A stretch of DNA of 64,000 bases. Source: Paenibacillus lutrae (GTDB taxonomy: Bacteria > Bacillota > Bacilli > Paenibacillales > NBRC-103111). Positions 11,104 to 17,926 of this stretch are shown here, one piece after another. Made by a program: the position numbers and the translations under genes. Below the pieces are notes generated by a model that was not told where the DNA came from, made no database searches, and worked only from the letters and a program-made list of their open reading frames with translations. Within the stretch, counting starts at the first letter, position 1; each line of letters starts with the position of its first letter. The stretch covers positions 347,608 to 411,607 of the forward strand of contig NZ_RHLK01000001.1 in NCBI RefSeq assembly GCF_009757775.1, written 5' to 3'.

Positions 11104-11487
11104 TCACACCGTTGTGGAATGCAGCTCTTGATAGTCATCCGTTACGATGCGATTATGATCGTCCATAATAACGACATGCGGACGATACGTGCGGGCTACC
11201 GATTCCTCCATCATCGCGTAAGAAATAATAATGACGCGGTCGCCCGGCTGCACCAGTCTGGCAGCGGCGCCGTTCAAGCAAACCACACCCGAGCCTCTTG
11301 GACCGGTTATGACATATGTCTCCAGCCTGGCTCCGTTATTTATATTGACAACTTGCACTTTTTCGTTCTCCAGGATGTTCGATGCATCCAAAATATCCTC
11401 AGCGATGGTAATGCTTCCTACGTAATTCAAATTGGCCTCTGTCACGACAGCCCGGTGAATTTTGGACTTATGCATCTCTCTAAACAT
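11104..11487 (-). CDS. panD: Aspartate 1-decarboxylase
   Basis: This 127-residue protein has the length and sequence of pyruvoyl-dependent aspartate decarboxylase, which converts L-aspartate to beta-alanine in the cytoplasm. The self-cleavage site is visible as YVGSIT, with Gly24-Ser25 giving the pyruvoyl group. The [10 protein letters not shown] strand and the HVVIMDDHN tail are also typical. ATG 11487 follows AAGGAGAG. The gene ends 26 bp before the NRPS start on the same strand, so the two are probably co-transcribed. panD normally sits with panB and panC for pantothenate synthesis; neither is here. It may therefore supply beta-alanine to the peptide assembly line, or raise CoA/phosphopantetheine supply for carrier domains. 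That role is inference; the enzyme call is secure. Confidence 0.95.
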   Translation of the reverse strand: MFREMHKSKIHRAVVTEANLNYVGSITIAEDILDASNILENEKVQVVNINNGARLETYVITGPRGSGVVCLNGAAARLVQPGDRVIIISYAMMEESVARTYRPHVVIMDDHNRIVTDDYQELHSTTV

Positions 11488-12106
11488 GAATACACTCTCC
11501 TTGTGGAGTGGGTTGGATTAATAAAACAAAGCTAATTTCTTATACCGAACACTTTTTTTCCAAATATTCTTTCAAGGAACATTCGGATTTTAAACAACCT
11601 ACATTATTTCTCTGTTTTAAAGAAAAAAATAGCTGGAGCAACTAAGCTGCTCAAAAAAGAAATGCTGCGGCAAACTGGTGCCAATTGGGCTCTTTGTACG
11701 GAATAAGCAAGCTCATACTTATGTGTGTGGGATCAAGTTGAATGGATCATTTCATGCGATTGTGAAGGGGACATGATGACAGGCAAGCTCAAGCTAATCA
11801 GGCTGTTTTGTAGGATTGTGCGGGTTCTAGTTGATTGAAAATTCTGACAGTAAAAACGAAAAACGTGGCTTATACATCGCAGCAGCTCATCCTACTGAAG
11901 GCTCAGTGCTGCGAATGGAGAAAATGAAACCGTGCAACCAGGTGGAGCGGTAATGAATTAAAGTATTGCAGTGCAATACTTATTTCCTTTCCTTTTGATA
12001 AGGAAATTTCTTGCAACCTAACCTTATAGTAGTGCTAAACCTTAACTGGCGATAGGGTGATAATCTTACAATAGAGGGAGAAATTCTTTTACTTTTTTGA
12101 GCAGAC
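11488..12106. other. Intergenic region upstream of panD-NRPS
   Basis: About 620 bp without a convincing gene. The half nearest panD is AT-rich and should hold the panD-NRPS promoter, but no clear -35/-10 pair with normal spacing is visible. The far half holds two hairpins, listed separately, which could be the end of the glycosyltransferase transcript or a regulator site. Confidence 0.5.
11961..11981. repeat. Perfect 10-1-10 inverted repeat
   Basis: Arms AAGTATTGCA and TGCAATACTT are separated by a single base. It lies about 125 bp past the stop of the minus-strand glycosyltransferase and about 475 bp upstream of panD. A 7-bp stem follows at 11988-12006 (TTTCCTT, 5-nt loop, AAGGAAA). Neither has a GC-rich stem with a T-run, so a protein-binding site is as likely as a weak terminator. 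Confidence 0.5.
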
Positions 12107-13168
12107 TTACCAGAAATTAAGAGCCCTATGCAAGAAAACATTTCCGCTTTTGCTTGAAAACAGCAGTTTCACAAACAGAAACAGATTAAAAATCGTAACT
12201 TTGTAACGAAGGGATTGGCGGCAATAGTGGAGTGCTTTTTTGCGGTTGTAACGGTTTAAATAGCTGAGCGTATAATATTTGCTTGCGATGCCGATGTCAA
12301 TGTAGGAAAGCTGTTTCGCTTTTTTGCTGACGGAACGGGACTGAGCGACCAAATCCCGGATATGCTCGCGCACCTTGATAGATTTGAAACTAAGTCCCTC
12401 GATTTTTTTGTATATTTCCTCGTTGAGATGAAGCGTATCGGGATCAAGCTGCCAGCGGTCGCAGAAGAAGTAGAGGCTGTCGGGAGACTCCCGGTAGACG
12501 GAATGAGGTTTGGTTTGCAGTGCAATTCTGTATTTGTCGAAAAAGCGGAGCAGATAGGTCGTATCCTCCCCGAGATAAAAATGTTCGTTGATCAAGCCGA
12601 CTTCGTCCAGCAGCTCCTTGCGGAATACCATCGTGTTTAATTGAAAAAAATTGCGCGTATGCGACAAAAACGCCTCGAACAAACCTTTCTCGAATACGAT
12701 CGTTTCTCCGTCATTCCATGTTTCGAACGTTGCTCGCATCGAATTTAGCAAATGCCGCTCAACCTCATTGTCGAAGTTGTAGGAGGTTATATCCCCGTGC
12801 CGTTCCACCCATAGCGCAAAACTGATATCCGCTTTCGTAAGTGCATGTGTCTTCATGCTGTCGGCCAAATGGTTGGGAAACCATTCGTCATCGGAATCAA
12901 GAAACGCCAAATATTCGCCTTGCGCCGCCAGCATCCCCGCGTTTCGCGCGCCTCCCGGTCCTTTTTCCCGTTCATTGCGCACATAGCGGATCCGCTCATC
13001 TTTGCGCCTCCACTCGCGGATCGCCTCTTCCGTATGATCCGTACTTCGGTCATCAACGACGATCAGCTCCCAGTTGGCGTAAGACTGATGCAAGATGGAC
13101 TCGATCGCGCCGGAAATGATCTGCGCCCGATTATAGGTCGGCATCACAATGCTTATCAACTGCTCCAT
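12107..13168 (-). CDS. Family 2 glycosyltransferase
   Basis: A 353-residue GT-A fold enzyme. The N-terminus reads ISIVMPTYNRA, followed by ELIVVDDRSTD near residue 37, GPGGARNAG near 70 and the metal/nucleotide motif FLDSDDEW near 90, the order seen in GT2 enzymes that transfer sugars from nucleotide donors. ATG 13168 is preferred to upstream in-frame starts because GGAGGG lies seven bases before it. No membrane segment is obvious, so it is probably cytoplasmic or membrane-associated. It stands alone, with more than 600 bp between it and panD and about 100 bp after the preceding VOC gene, so no pathway can be assigned. It could glycosylate a cell-surface polymer or, less likely, the NRPS product. 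Confidence 0.85.
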   Translation of the reverse strand: MEQLISIVMPTYNRAQIISGAIESILHQSYANWELIVVDDRSTDHTEEAIREWRRKDERIRYVRNEREKGPGGARNAGMLAAQGEYLAFLDSDDEWFPNHLADSMKTHALTKADISFALWVERHGDITSYNFDNEVERHLLNSMRATFETWNDGETIVFEKGLFEAFLSHTRNFFQLNTMVFRKELLDEVGLINEHFYLGEDTTYLLRFFDKYRIALQTKPHSVYRESPDSLYFFCDRWQLDPDTLHLNEEIYKKIEGLSFKSIKVREHIRDLVAQSRSVSKKAKQLSYIDIGIASKYYTLSYLNRYNRKKALHYCRQSLRYKVTIFNLFLFVKLLFSSKSGNVFLHRALNFW

Positions 13169-13274
13169 TCGCTTCCCTCCAATCGTTAATTTAATCATCG
13201 TCAGTGTAGATGCGAAGCCGGAAGCCGTCAAGTCTAAAAAACGTGAGCCGGTTTAAGCACGTCCTGCTTATGAG

Positions 13275-13562
13275 TTAAAAACGTCCTGATTCCCATATGG
13301 ATATGCCAGCCTGCTCGCAGCCTTCCAAACGTTCGAACACCGCATCGATATCATCGACTTCAATCGAAAGATCAGGTGTAGGCTTATTGGAGCCGCCTTG
13401 TGCGGCGAAACTAATTTGAACGTTCTCTTCCCCGAGTAAACCGTATGTTTCAATCCATCCATGATCCATCAATAAATCAAGTTCGAGTACGTCCTGGTAA
13501 AAGCTTTTTGCTGCCTGAACATTCTGCGTATTAATAGTGGTAACAATTCGTTTTACTCTCAT
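13275..13562 (-). CDS. VOC (glyoxalase-like) protein, C-terminally truncated
   Basis: A 95-residue frame behind GAGGTG with the first half of a vicinal-oxygen-chelate domain: N-terminal beta strand RVKRIVTTINT, helix AAKSFYQDVLELDLLMDHGW, and the second-module strand PDLSIEVDDIDAVFERLE. Relatives of this type usually run to about 120 residues and end with an EPWGVRRF-like strand and a metal-ligand Glu. Here the frame stops after SIWESGRF, so the last strand and its ligand are missing. No other frame restores it. It is likely a decayed gene, or one clipped by a deletion near 13,270. Substrate unknown. Confidence 0.7.
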   Translation of the reverse strand: MRVKRIVTTINTQNVQAAKSFYQDVLELDLLMDHGWIETYGLLGEENVQISFAAQGGSNKPTPDLSIEVDDIDAVFERLEGCEQAGISIWESGRF

Positions 13563-13901
13563 TTTTCACACCTCGATTCAACTCATTTACTTACTTGATT
13601 AGGAATATTTGACCTTATTTTACATTATCATTTCGGGCTGTGTTGTACAATCATTTTCCCTCTACGGACAATTAGTTTTCTTTTAAATGCTCACGTTTAC
13701 TTTGATTTTGTCCCAAGTTTACAACTTAGCAGATAGCATTTAGGTGGAACGAAGTTGTAAAGGTAATAGTGCTTTTGATAGGAAAAAAAGTCTCTACATA
13801 AACCACTCATTTAATTTTCCCGTAGTTCGGCATAATCCCTTGAGAAGCTCGGCTGCTAGGAAGATAAGTTGTACGCAGCAGGAGACAAGACTTACAAACG
13901 T
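13563..13901. other. Intergenic region, nothing supported
   Basis: AT-rich spacer between the truncated VOC gene and the terminator of the hydrolase-TetR operon. A short plus-strand open frame (13744-13953) has no ribosome site and runs into the terminator, so it is not called. Confidence 0.5.
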
Positions 13902-13932
13902 TAAAATAAAAAAGCCGCCATCTTGGCAGCTT
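13902..13932 (-). terminator. Rho-independent terminator of hydrolase-tetR operon
   Basis: Read on the minus strand, AAGCTGCCA, a 3-nt loop and TGGCGGCTT (one mismatch) are followed by a T-rich run. It lies 65 bp after the tetR stop. Confidence 0.8.
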
Positions 13933-13996
13933 CTTATGCATGTATGTAATTGAACAAATGATCGAGTTCCAACTCTTGTGCAAGCTGTTGAGATGC

Positions 13997-14587
13997 CTAA
14001 CCCATTGAACAAAATTGTTTATTGATCTGCTTCTTCATTTCTTCTAGCGGATAATGCTCGGGGTAAGTGGACATCAAGAGCATCGCTCCGTGAAGTGTGG
14101 AGGAGAAGTAAAGTGATCTTAAGTTCGCATCGTCTGCCCCAAGGCTCATAAACATACCGTTCTGCAGTTGATAGTTTTTAGCCATCGCTTCATTGAGCAT
14201 GCGGCTGTACTTGGAGACGATTTCATCTTCCTCGGGCTGTGTTTGCAGATGCAAATAAAACCGGTACTCTTTGGGACGTTGTCCCACGTTATCAAGTGCG
14301 CCATCGATGATATGTTTCAACTGTTCAGTCGGAGAGTTTTGGGCTGCGGCCTCTTGCATTACTTTATTGATCTCTTCGATCCGGCTCCGTACCATATCGG
14401 CTAGCAGATCTTCTTTTCCCTTGAAATAGTTATACATTAAGCCTTTAGAAATACCGGCGCTTCTCGCAACCTCCTCTATTGAAGCGTTATGATATCCGCG
14501 TTTAACAAAAATCTCCATCGCAGCCGTTCGGATATTTTCTTTGGTGGATTGTCGAATTCGATCATTTTGTTCCCGTGTTCTCGGCAT
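13997..14587 (-). CDS. TetR-family transcriptional regulator
   Basis: 196 residues with a TetR N-terminal DNA-binding domain: helix IRTAAMEIFVKRGYHNAS, then IEEVARSAGISKGLMYNYFKGKEDLL, which carries the recognition helix and the conserved YNYF. The all-helical C-terminal part is the ligand domain. The start overlaps the end of the upstream alpha/beta hydrolase by 26 bp, so the two form one operon. A palindrome between the -35 and -10 of the operon promoter (15400-15417) fits autorepression. The inducer is unknown but is plausibly a substrate of the hydrolase. Confidence 0.9.
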   Translation of the reverse strand: MPRTREQNDRIRQSTKENIRTAAMEIFVKRGYHNASIEEVARSAGISKGLMYNYFKGKEDLLADMVRSRIEEINKVMQEAAAQNSPTEQLKHIIDGALDNVGQRPKEYRFYLHLQTQPEEDEIVSKYSRMLNEAMAKNYQLQNGMFMSLGADDANLRSLYFSSTLHGAMLLMSTYPEHYPLEEMKKQINKQFCSMG

Positions 14588-15347
14588 TGTCTTGTTCTCC
14601 CTGTATGAAGTTCCGGATGTATTCGGCGAGTTCCGACGCGTGAGTCAAAATAAGCATATGATCTCCTCCGTCAATTTCGGCAAATCGGATTGTGGGAATT
14701 CGCTTAAATTGGTCTGCAATTTTAAATAAATCCGGCCATTCTATTGTACCGTGAATAAACAGCGTTCGAACCGCAATCTCCTCTAATCGCTCGATCGCAG
14801 CCGGCTCTGGCCAGCGGACTTCGAAGCTTTTCCACTCGGTAAATACCCTGGTCATGTAGTGAGTATGCAATTCACGAAGAAAATCCGCATGTGAGCTTGC
14901 CATTGTAGCGCGATAGATGGGTCCGGCTAAAGATAAGTCAACCAGCCGTGAAATATCGGGAGCAGCCGCATTCACCGATGCCATATATTGCATGAATTCT
15001 TGCGAATAGGTAAAACCCGTTAATGACGGAGCGATCACAACAAGCCTCTCTACCCTGGAAGGAAATGATAATGTAAAATCCGTAGCGATCTGCCCGCCCA
15101 TAGAATGGCCGACAAGTGTGACCCGATCCAGCTTCAAATGTTCAAGAAGGTTACGTAAATCCTCCACTAAGGAGATCGGCTCTAGTAGAGCGGGCGAACG
15201 TCCGGTACCTCGGCCATCGTATGTAATCACTTTAAAGTGATTTGCTAGATCTCGCACCATATACTTCCACACCCTCGAATCGACGCCCCCCGAGTGAATC
15301 AGGACCACTGGCGACCCATTTCCTTGGATTTGGTAAGAAAGTTCCAT
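14562..15347 (-). CDS. Alpha/beta-hydrolase
   Basis: 261 residues. ATG 15347 follows AAGGAGGG, which is far better placed than longer in-frame starts. Visible fold marks are the strand/oxyanion region PVVLIHSGGVDSRVW, the VITYDGRGTGRS turn, the nucleophile elbow VGHSMGG (Ser), an acidic residue in the TLFIHGTIEWPDL strand and the C-terminal GGDH (His), giving a complete Ser-Asp-His triad. No signal peptide is seen, so it is cytoplasmic. Relatives hydrolyse esters, lactones or C-C bonds; the sequence does not fix the substrate. It is the first gene of an operon with tetR and is driven by a strong promoter overlapped by a palindrome, which suggests an inducible detoxification or degradation enzyme. 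Confidence 0.88.
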   Translation of the reverse strand: MELSYQIQGNGSPVVLIHSGGVDSRVWKYMVRDLANHFKVITYDGRGTGRSPALLEPISLVEDLRNLLEHLKLDRVTLVGHSMGGQIATDFTLSFPSRVERLVVIAPSLTGFTYSQEFMQYMASVNAAAPDISRLVDLSLAGPIYRATMASSHADFLRELHTHYMTRVFTEWKSFEVRWPEPAAIERLEEIAVRTLFIHGTIEWPDLFKIADQFKRIPTIRFAEIDGGDHMLILTHASELAEYIRNFIQGEQDNAENTGTK

Positions 15348-15389
15348 GTCGTTACCCTCCTTGGTAGACAATCCATAGTCTTTATCCTG

Positions 15390-15418
15390 ATTATATTTAT
15401 GACTGAATGTACAGTCAA
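15390..15418 (-). promoter_or_regulatory. Sigma-A promoter with TetR-type operator
   Basis: On the minus strand TTGACT (15413-15418), a 17-bp spacer and TATAAT (15390-15395). The palindrome TGACTG-N6-CAGTCA (15400-15417) fills the spacer and touches the -35, the expected place for repression by the TetR protein encoded downstream. Confidence 0.8.
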
Positions 15419-15611
15419 TATAAATCTCCTCATTTTCCCTTCGTTCCTTGTACACATGTCCCCTACTAGCACACAGCGAAATATTCATGTACTTATATTC
15501 TTGTCACGCATTCACAGCGATTCCACCAGAACATCGCCTTATAGGCGTATTGAATTTCGATCCAATTATTTGGATGGAGCTAATTCATGTAAGCTATCCG
15601 TTGCTTCAACT

Positions 15612-15646
15612 AAAACAGGGAGCAGCCCCGTTGCGGTCTGCTCCCT
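15612..15646 (-). terminator. Terminator after AlkD-like gene
   Basis: A 9-bp stem (AGGGAGCAG / CTGCTCCCT, 12-nt loop). On the minus strand it is followed by GTTTTAG, a short T-run, about 80 bp after the stop. Confidence 0.6.
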
Positions 15647-15726
15647 ATTAGGATCGTATGATCGTCCCCCCGCTTAGCTGAACTGATTCGGCCAGTGTTA
15701 TTTTCCCGTGTCAGGACAGTAGAAGG

Positions 15727-16434
15727 TTAACACCTCACATGCTTCCGTTTGAAGCCAAGTCTCCCTTTCTCTACAGTCTTTTGAATATTTTCGGCAGCGT
15801 TCAGGAACTTGCTTTTTCCCGTGTCACTTGTGACTTCTACCGGACATACTGCCTTCGCTGTTGCAACCGCCTTGTCATGGAGTGGCGAGTAGGAGGTCGC
15901 AACTGTGTACATAAAGTTATTCATTGAATATTTCGTTCGCTCGGGAGCATCGTGAACCGTTTCTTCCACTTGTTCAAGCATCTTGGAAAGTTTGCTTTCC
16001 GTAAATTCGCTGTCCGGCCGACTTCCCAGCAGCCAGCAATAACAGCTCCAGCCTGCTGACATAATCAAATCTTCGCCACTTGCAATCCACTTATCGGCAA
16101 CATCTTGCGCAATATCCGCTTCCGATAAAGTGACAGCTACTACATAATCGGACAACATATAAAAATAGGCCGAAGCCAGCCAACGGTCATAATCCGCCTC
16201 CGTCATTGAGTTAGGCTCAGCTATGATTCCCGCAAAGTACATGGCGTCGTAATTCCCCGTGGCATAAAGTTGCTCCGCCAAAGGTTGATTGAGCTTGATC
16301 TTCTTGAAGATCGGCTTCATTTCTCCCGTTGCCACGCCAAAAAGCGGCTCCCGCGCGCCTTTGGATAGGTACATTTTCTTGAGACAATCCTTGCCGAGAG
16401 CCTCAAGCTCTTGCATAACCATTTCTAAATTCAT
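15727..16434 (-). CDS. AlkD-like DNA alkylation repair protein
   Basis: 235 residues, almost entirely helical, matching the HEAT-repeat AlkD/AlkC family of DNA glycosylases. These excise N3- and N7-alkylated purines without flipping the base. Recognisable stretches are KMYLSKGAREPLFGVATGEMKP near residues 20-40, LAEQLYATGNYDAMYFAG and the central WSCYCWLLGSRPDSEF. The start at 16434 is preceded by AAAGGAAG. The length is normal for the family and the frame is intact. It stands alone between two terminator-like elements, so it is probably monocistronic. The family call rests on helix pattern and conserved phrases; the individual catalytic Asp was not assigned. Confidence 0.8.
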   Translation of the reverse strand: MNLEMVMQELEALGKDCLKKMYLSKGAREPLFGVATGEMKPIFKKIKLNQPLAEQLYATGNYDAMYFAGIIAEPNSMTEADYDRWLASAYFYMLSDYVVAVTLSEADIAQDVADKWIASGEDLIMSAGWSCYCWLLGSRPDSEFTESKLSKMLEQVEETVHDAPERTKYSMNNFMYTVATSYSPLHDKAVATAKAVCPVEVTSDTGKSKFLNAAENIQKTVEKGRLGFKRKHVRC

Positions 16435-16575
16435 CGTTCTGCACTTCCTTTCTCAAATTATGTAGGATATTGGATACTTCTACCCTAAATGACGGAGGAA
16501 TCATTTGCATTCGAACAGCAAAGACTTATTTGCTCATCCGCTTAAAGCTGAAAAATCCACCTAGCAATTATGAGT

Positions 16576-17327
16576 TTATTGAAAAATTCTAACTTTCGCT
16601 ACAATGGGTCCAAGCACCTGGGGAACGCGTTCATTCAAAATAAGATGTACGTCCTCATTGAAGAGCATCAGTTCCTTGTACGGTGCCTTAATCATCTGGA
16701 ATATGGTGCGGGTGTATGCCTCCGGAAATAATGGATCGTCCTTTGCCGCAATAACGATGACGGGACATTTAATCCTTCCATCCTGAATAGAGCTCAGATC
16801 GGCATTAAATAGACTTGATAAGAAATGGAGTGGATAACTCATAAATCCATACGGATCGTCGTAGAATTGCTGAATAATTCTATTATCTCGCGATATCTTT
16901 TTCAAATCCAGATATAAACTTACAGGGATCGGAAAGTTCGGAAAAATCTTGGCCATACGCGTGATTCCAGTAACGAATAATGTATAGTTCTTTCGTAAAA
17001 ATCTTGGGAATCTTGTAACTACGATGGAATCAGACACTTGTGGAATAAGAATATTATGAGGAAAAACAGCCCGGATACGGTCATCCTGGCCAGCTAGTGC
17101 AATAGCCACAATTCCTCCTTGACTGGAGCCCATTACGATAACATTGCTATTAAAGTGCCTAATTGCATAGGTAACAGCATCTTTTCCATTTTGAATAATG
17201 TCCTCAAACATGAATATCTTCTGAATACGGGGACTTTTCCCATGACCAACAGGATGACACCAATGACATTAAAACCGTTCTGAGCAAGAGAGCGGAGGAA
17301 GCAAAATGGTTGAAATCTTGCTCGCAA
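16576..17327 (-). pseudogene. Frameshifted, N-truncated alpha/beta-hydrolase
   Basis: The downstream part (16576-17211) encodes a hydrolase C-terminal two-thirds with nucleophile elbow VMGSSQGG and late motifs VIVIAAKDDPLFPEA and EDVHLIL. Its upstream part is in another frame: LAQNGFNVIGV (about 17,260-17,300), which in intact relatives continues as xxGHGKSP. Shifting one base near 17,250 restores PVGHGKSPRIQKIFMFED, joining the two pieces. A stop lies a few codons above the first piece, so the first 40 or so residues of the family are also missing. It is a decayed gene unless the single-base shift is a sequencing error; the missing N-terminus argues against that. Confidence 0.75.
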
Positions 17328-17387
17328 TGATCTTATATGTTATTGTGATGAAAAAGTTACAAGCGCCTAACAGAAGGGTGATAATGA

Positions 17388-17759
17388 ATGATACAGTCCA
17401 TAAATAAGGCGGAATATTGCGATACGAATTGCGCGGGTACCACTGTGGATCTGAATGCAGTCAAGGCAGAGCTTATTGATGACCAGGAAGCGAATCAATT
17501 GGCCGACTGGTTTAAGGCTTTCAGTGATCCGACGCGTGTCAAAATTATCAGTGCCCTGCTGAAACGGGAGCTTTGCGTGCACGACTTGACAGTGCTGCTC
17601 GAAATGGGGCAATCGGCCGTCTCTCACCAACTGCGATATTTACGCAACCTTAGAATCGTTAAGCGGCGTAAGACTGGAAAAACGGTCTATTATTCACTCG
17701 ACGATGCTCATATTGAGCAAATTTTTCTGCAAACCCTCCAGCATACCAACCACGGATAA
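17388..17759 (+). CDS. ArsR/SmtB-family metal sensor (Zn/Cd type)
   Basis: 123 residues with a winged helix: FKAFSDPTRVKIISALL, then LTVLLEMGQSAVSHQLRYL as the recognition helix. Both classical metal sites are present. The alpha-5 site is Asp106, His108, His119, His122, with the same spacing as CzrA/SmtB. Alpha-3N-type ligands are Cys63 and His65 in ELCVHDL plus N-terminal Cys11 and Cys15, as in CadC. It should therefore bind Zn(II) or Cd(II) and release DNA. GAAGGGTG precedes ATG 17388. It is convergent with the P-type ATPase gene rather than co-transcribed, but that gene carries an ArsR-type operator, so the ATPase is the likely target. Confidence 0.9.
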   Translation: MIQSINKAEYCDTNCAGTTVDLNAVKAELIDDQEANQLADWFKAFSDPTRVKIISALLKRELCVHDLTVLLEMGQSAVSHQLRYLRNLRIVKRRKTGKTVYYSLDDAHIEQIFLQTLQHTNHG

Positions 17760-17780
17760 TGCCGCTTGTGCTGTAAATTA

Positions 17781-17832
17781 CAAGGACTGCCCCTAGCCAG
17801 CTTCAATGGCATGCGGACAGTCCTTGTTTGGT
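17781..17832. terminator. Terminator between metal sensor and ATPase genes
   Basis: Arms CAAGGACTG (17781-17789) and CAGTCCTTG (17818-17826) flank a 28-nt loop, with TTTGGTT following on the plus strand. It sits between two convergent genes and may serve both. Confidence 0.6.
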
Positions 17833-17926
17833 TGCTTCCTTATACGCTCAAGTACGATTTTGCGATCCATTCCCCCTGAACATGGCTGGTTTATTCTCAC
17901 GAATGAACAGCCGCCAGGGTACTCTT

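Noticed and set aside
11926-11955. T-box-like AGGTGGAGCGG stretch
   Set aside because: It only loosely resembles the AGGGTGGNACCGCG core, lacks a specifier stem and has no plus-strand gene downstream.
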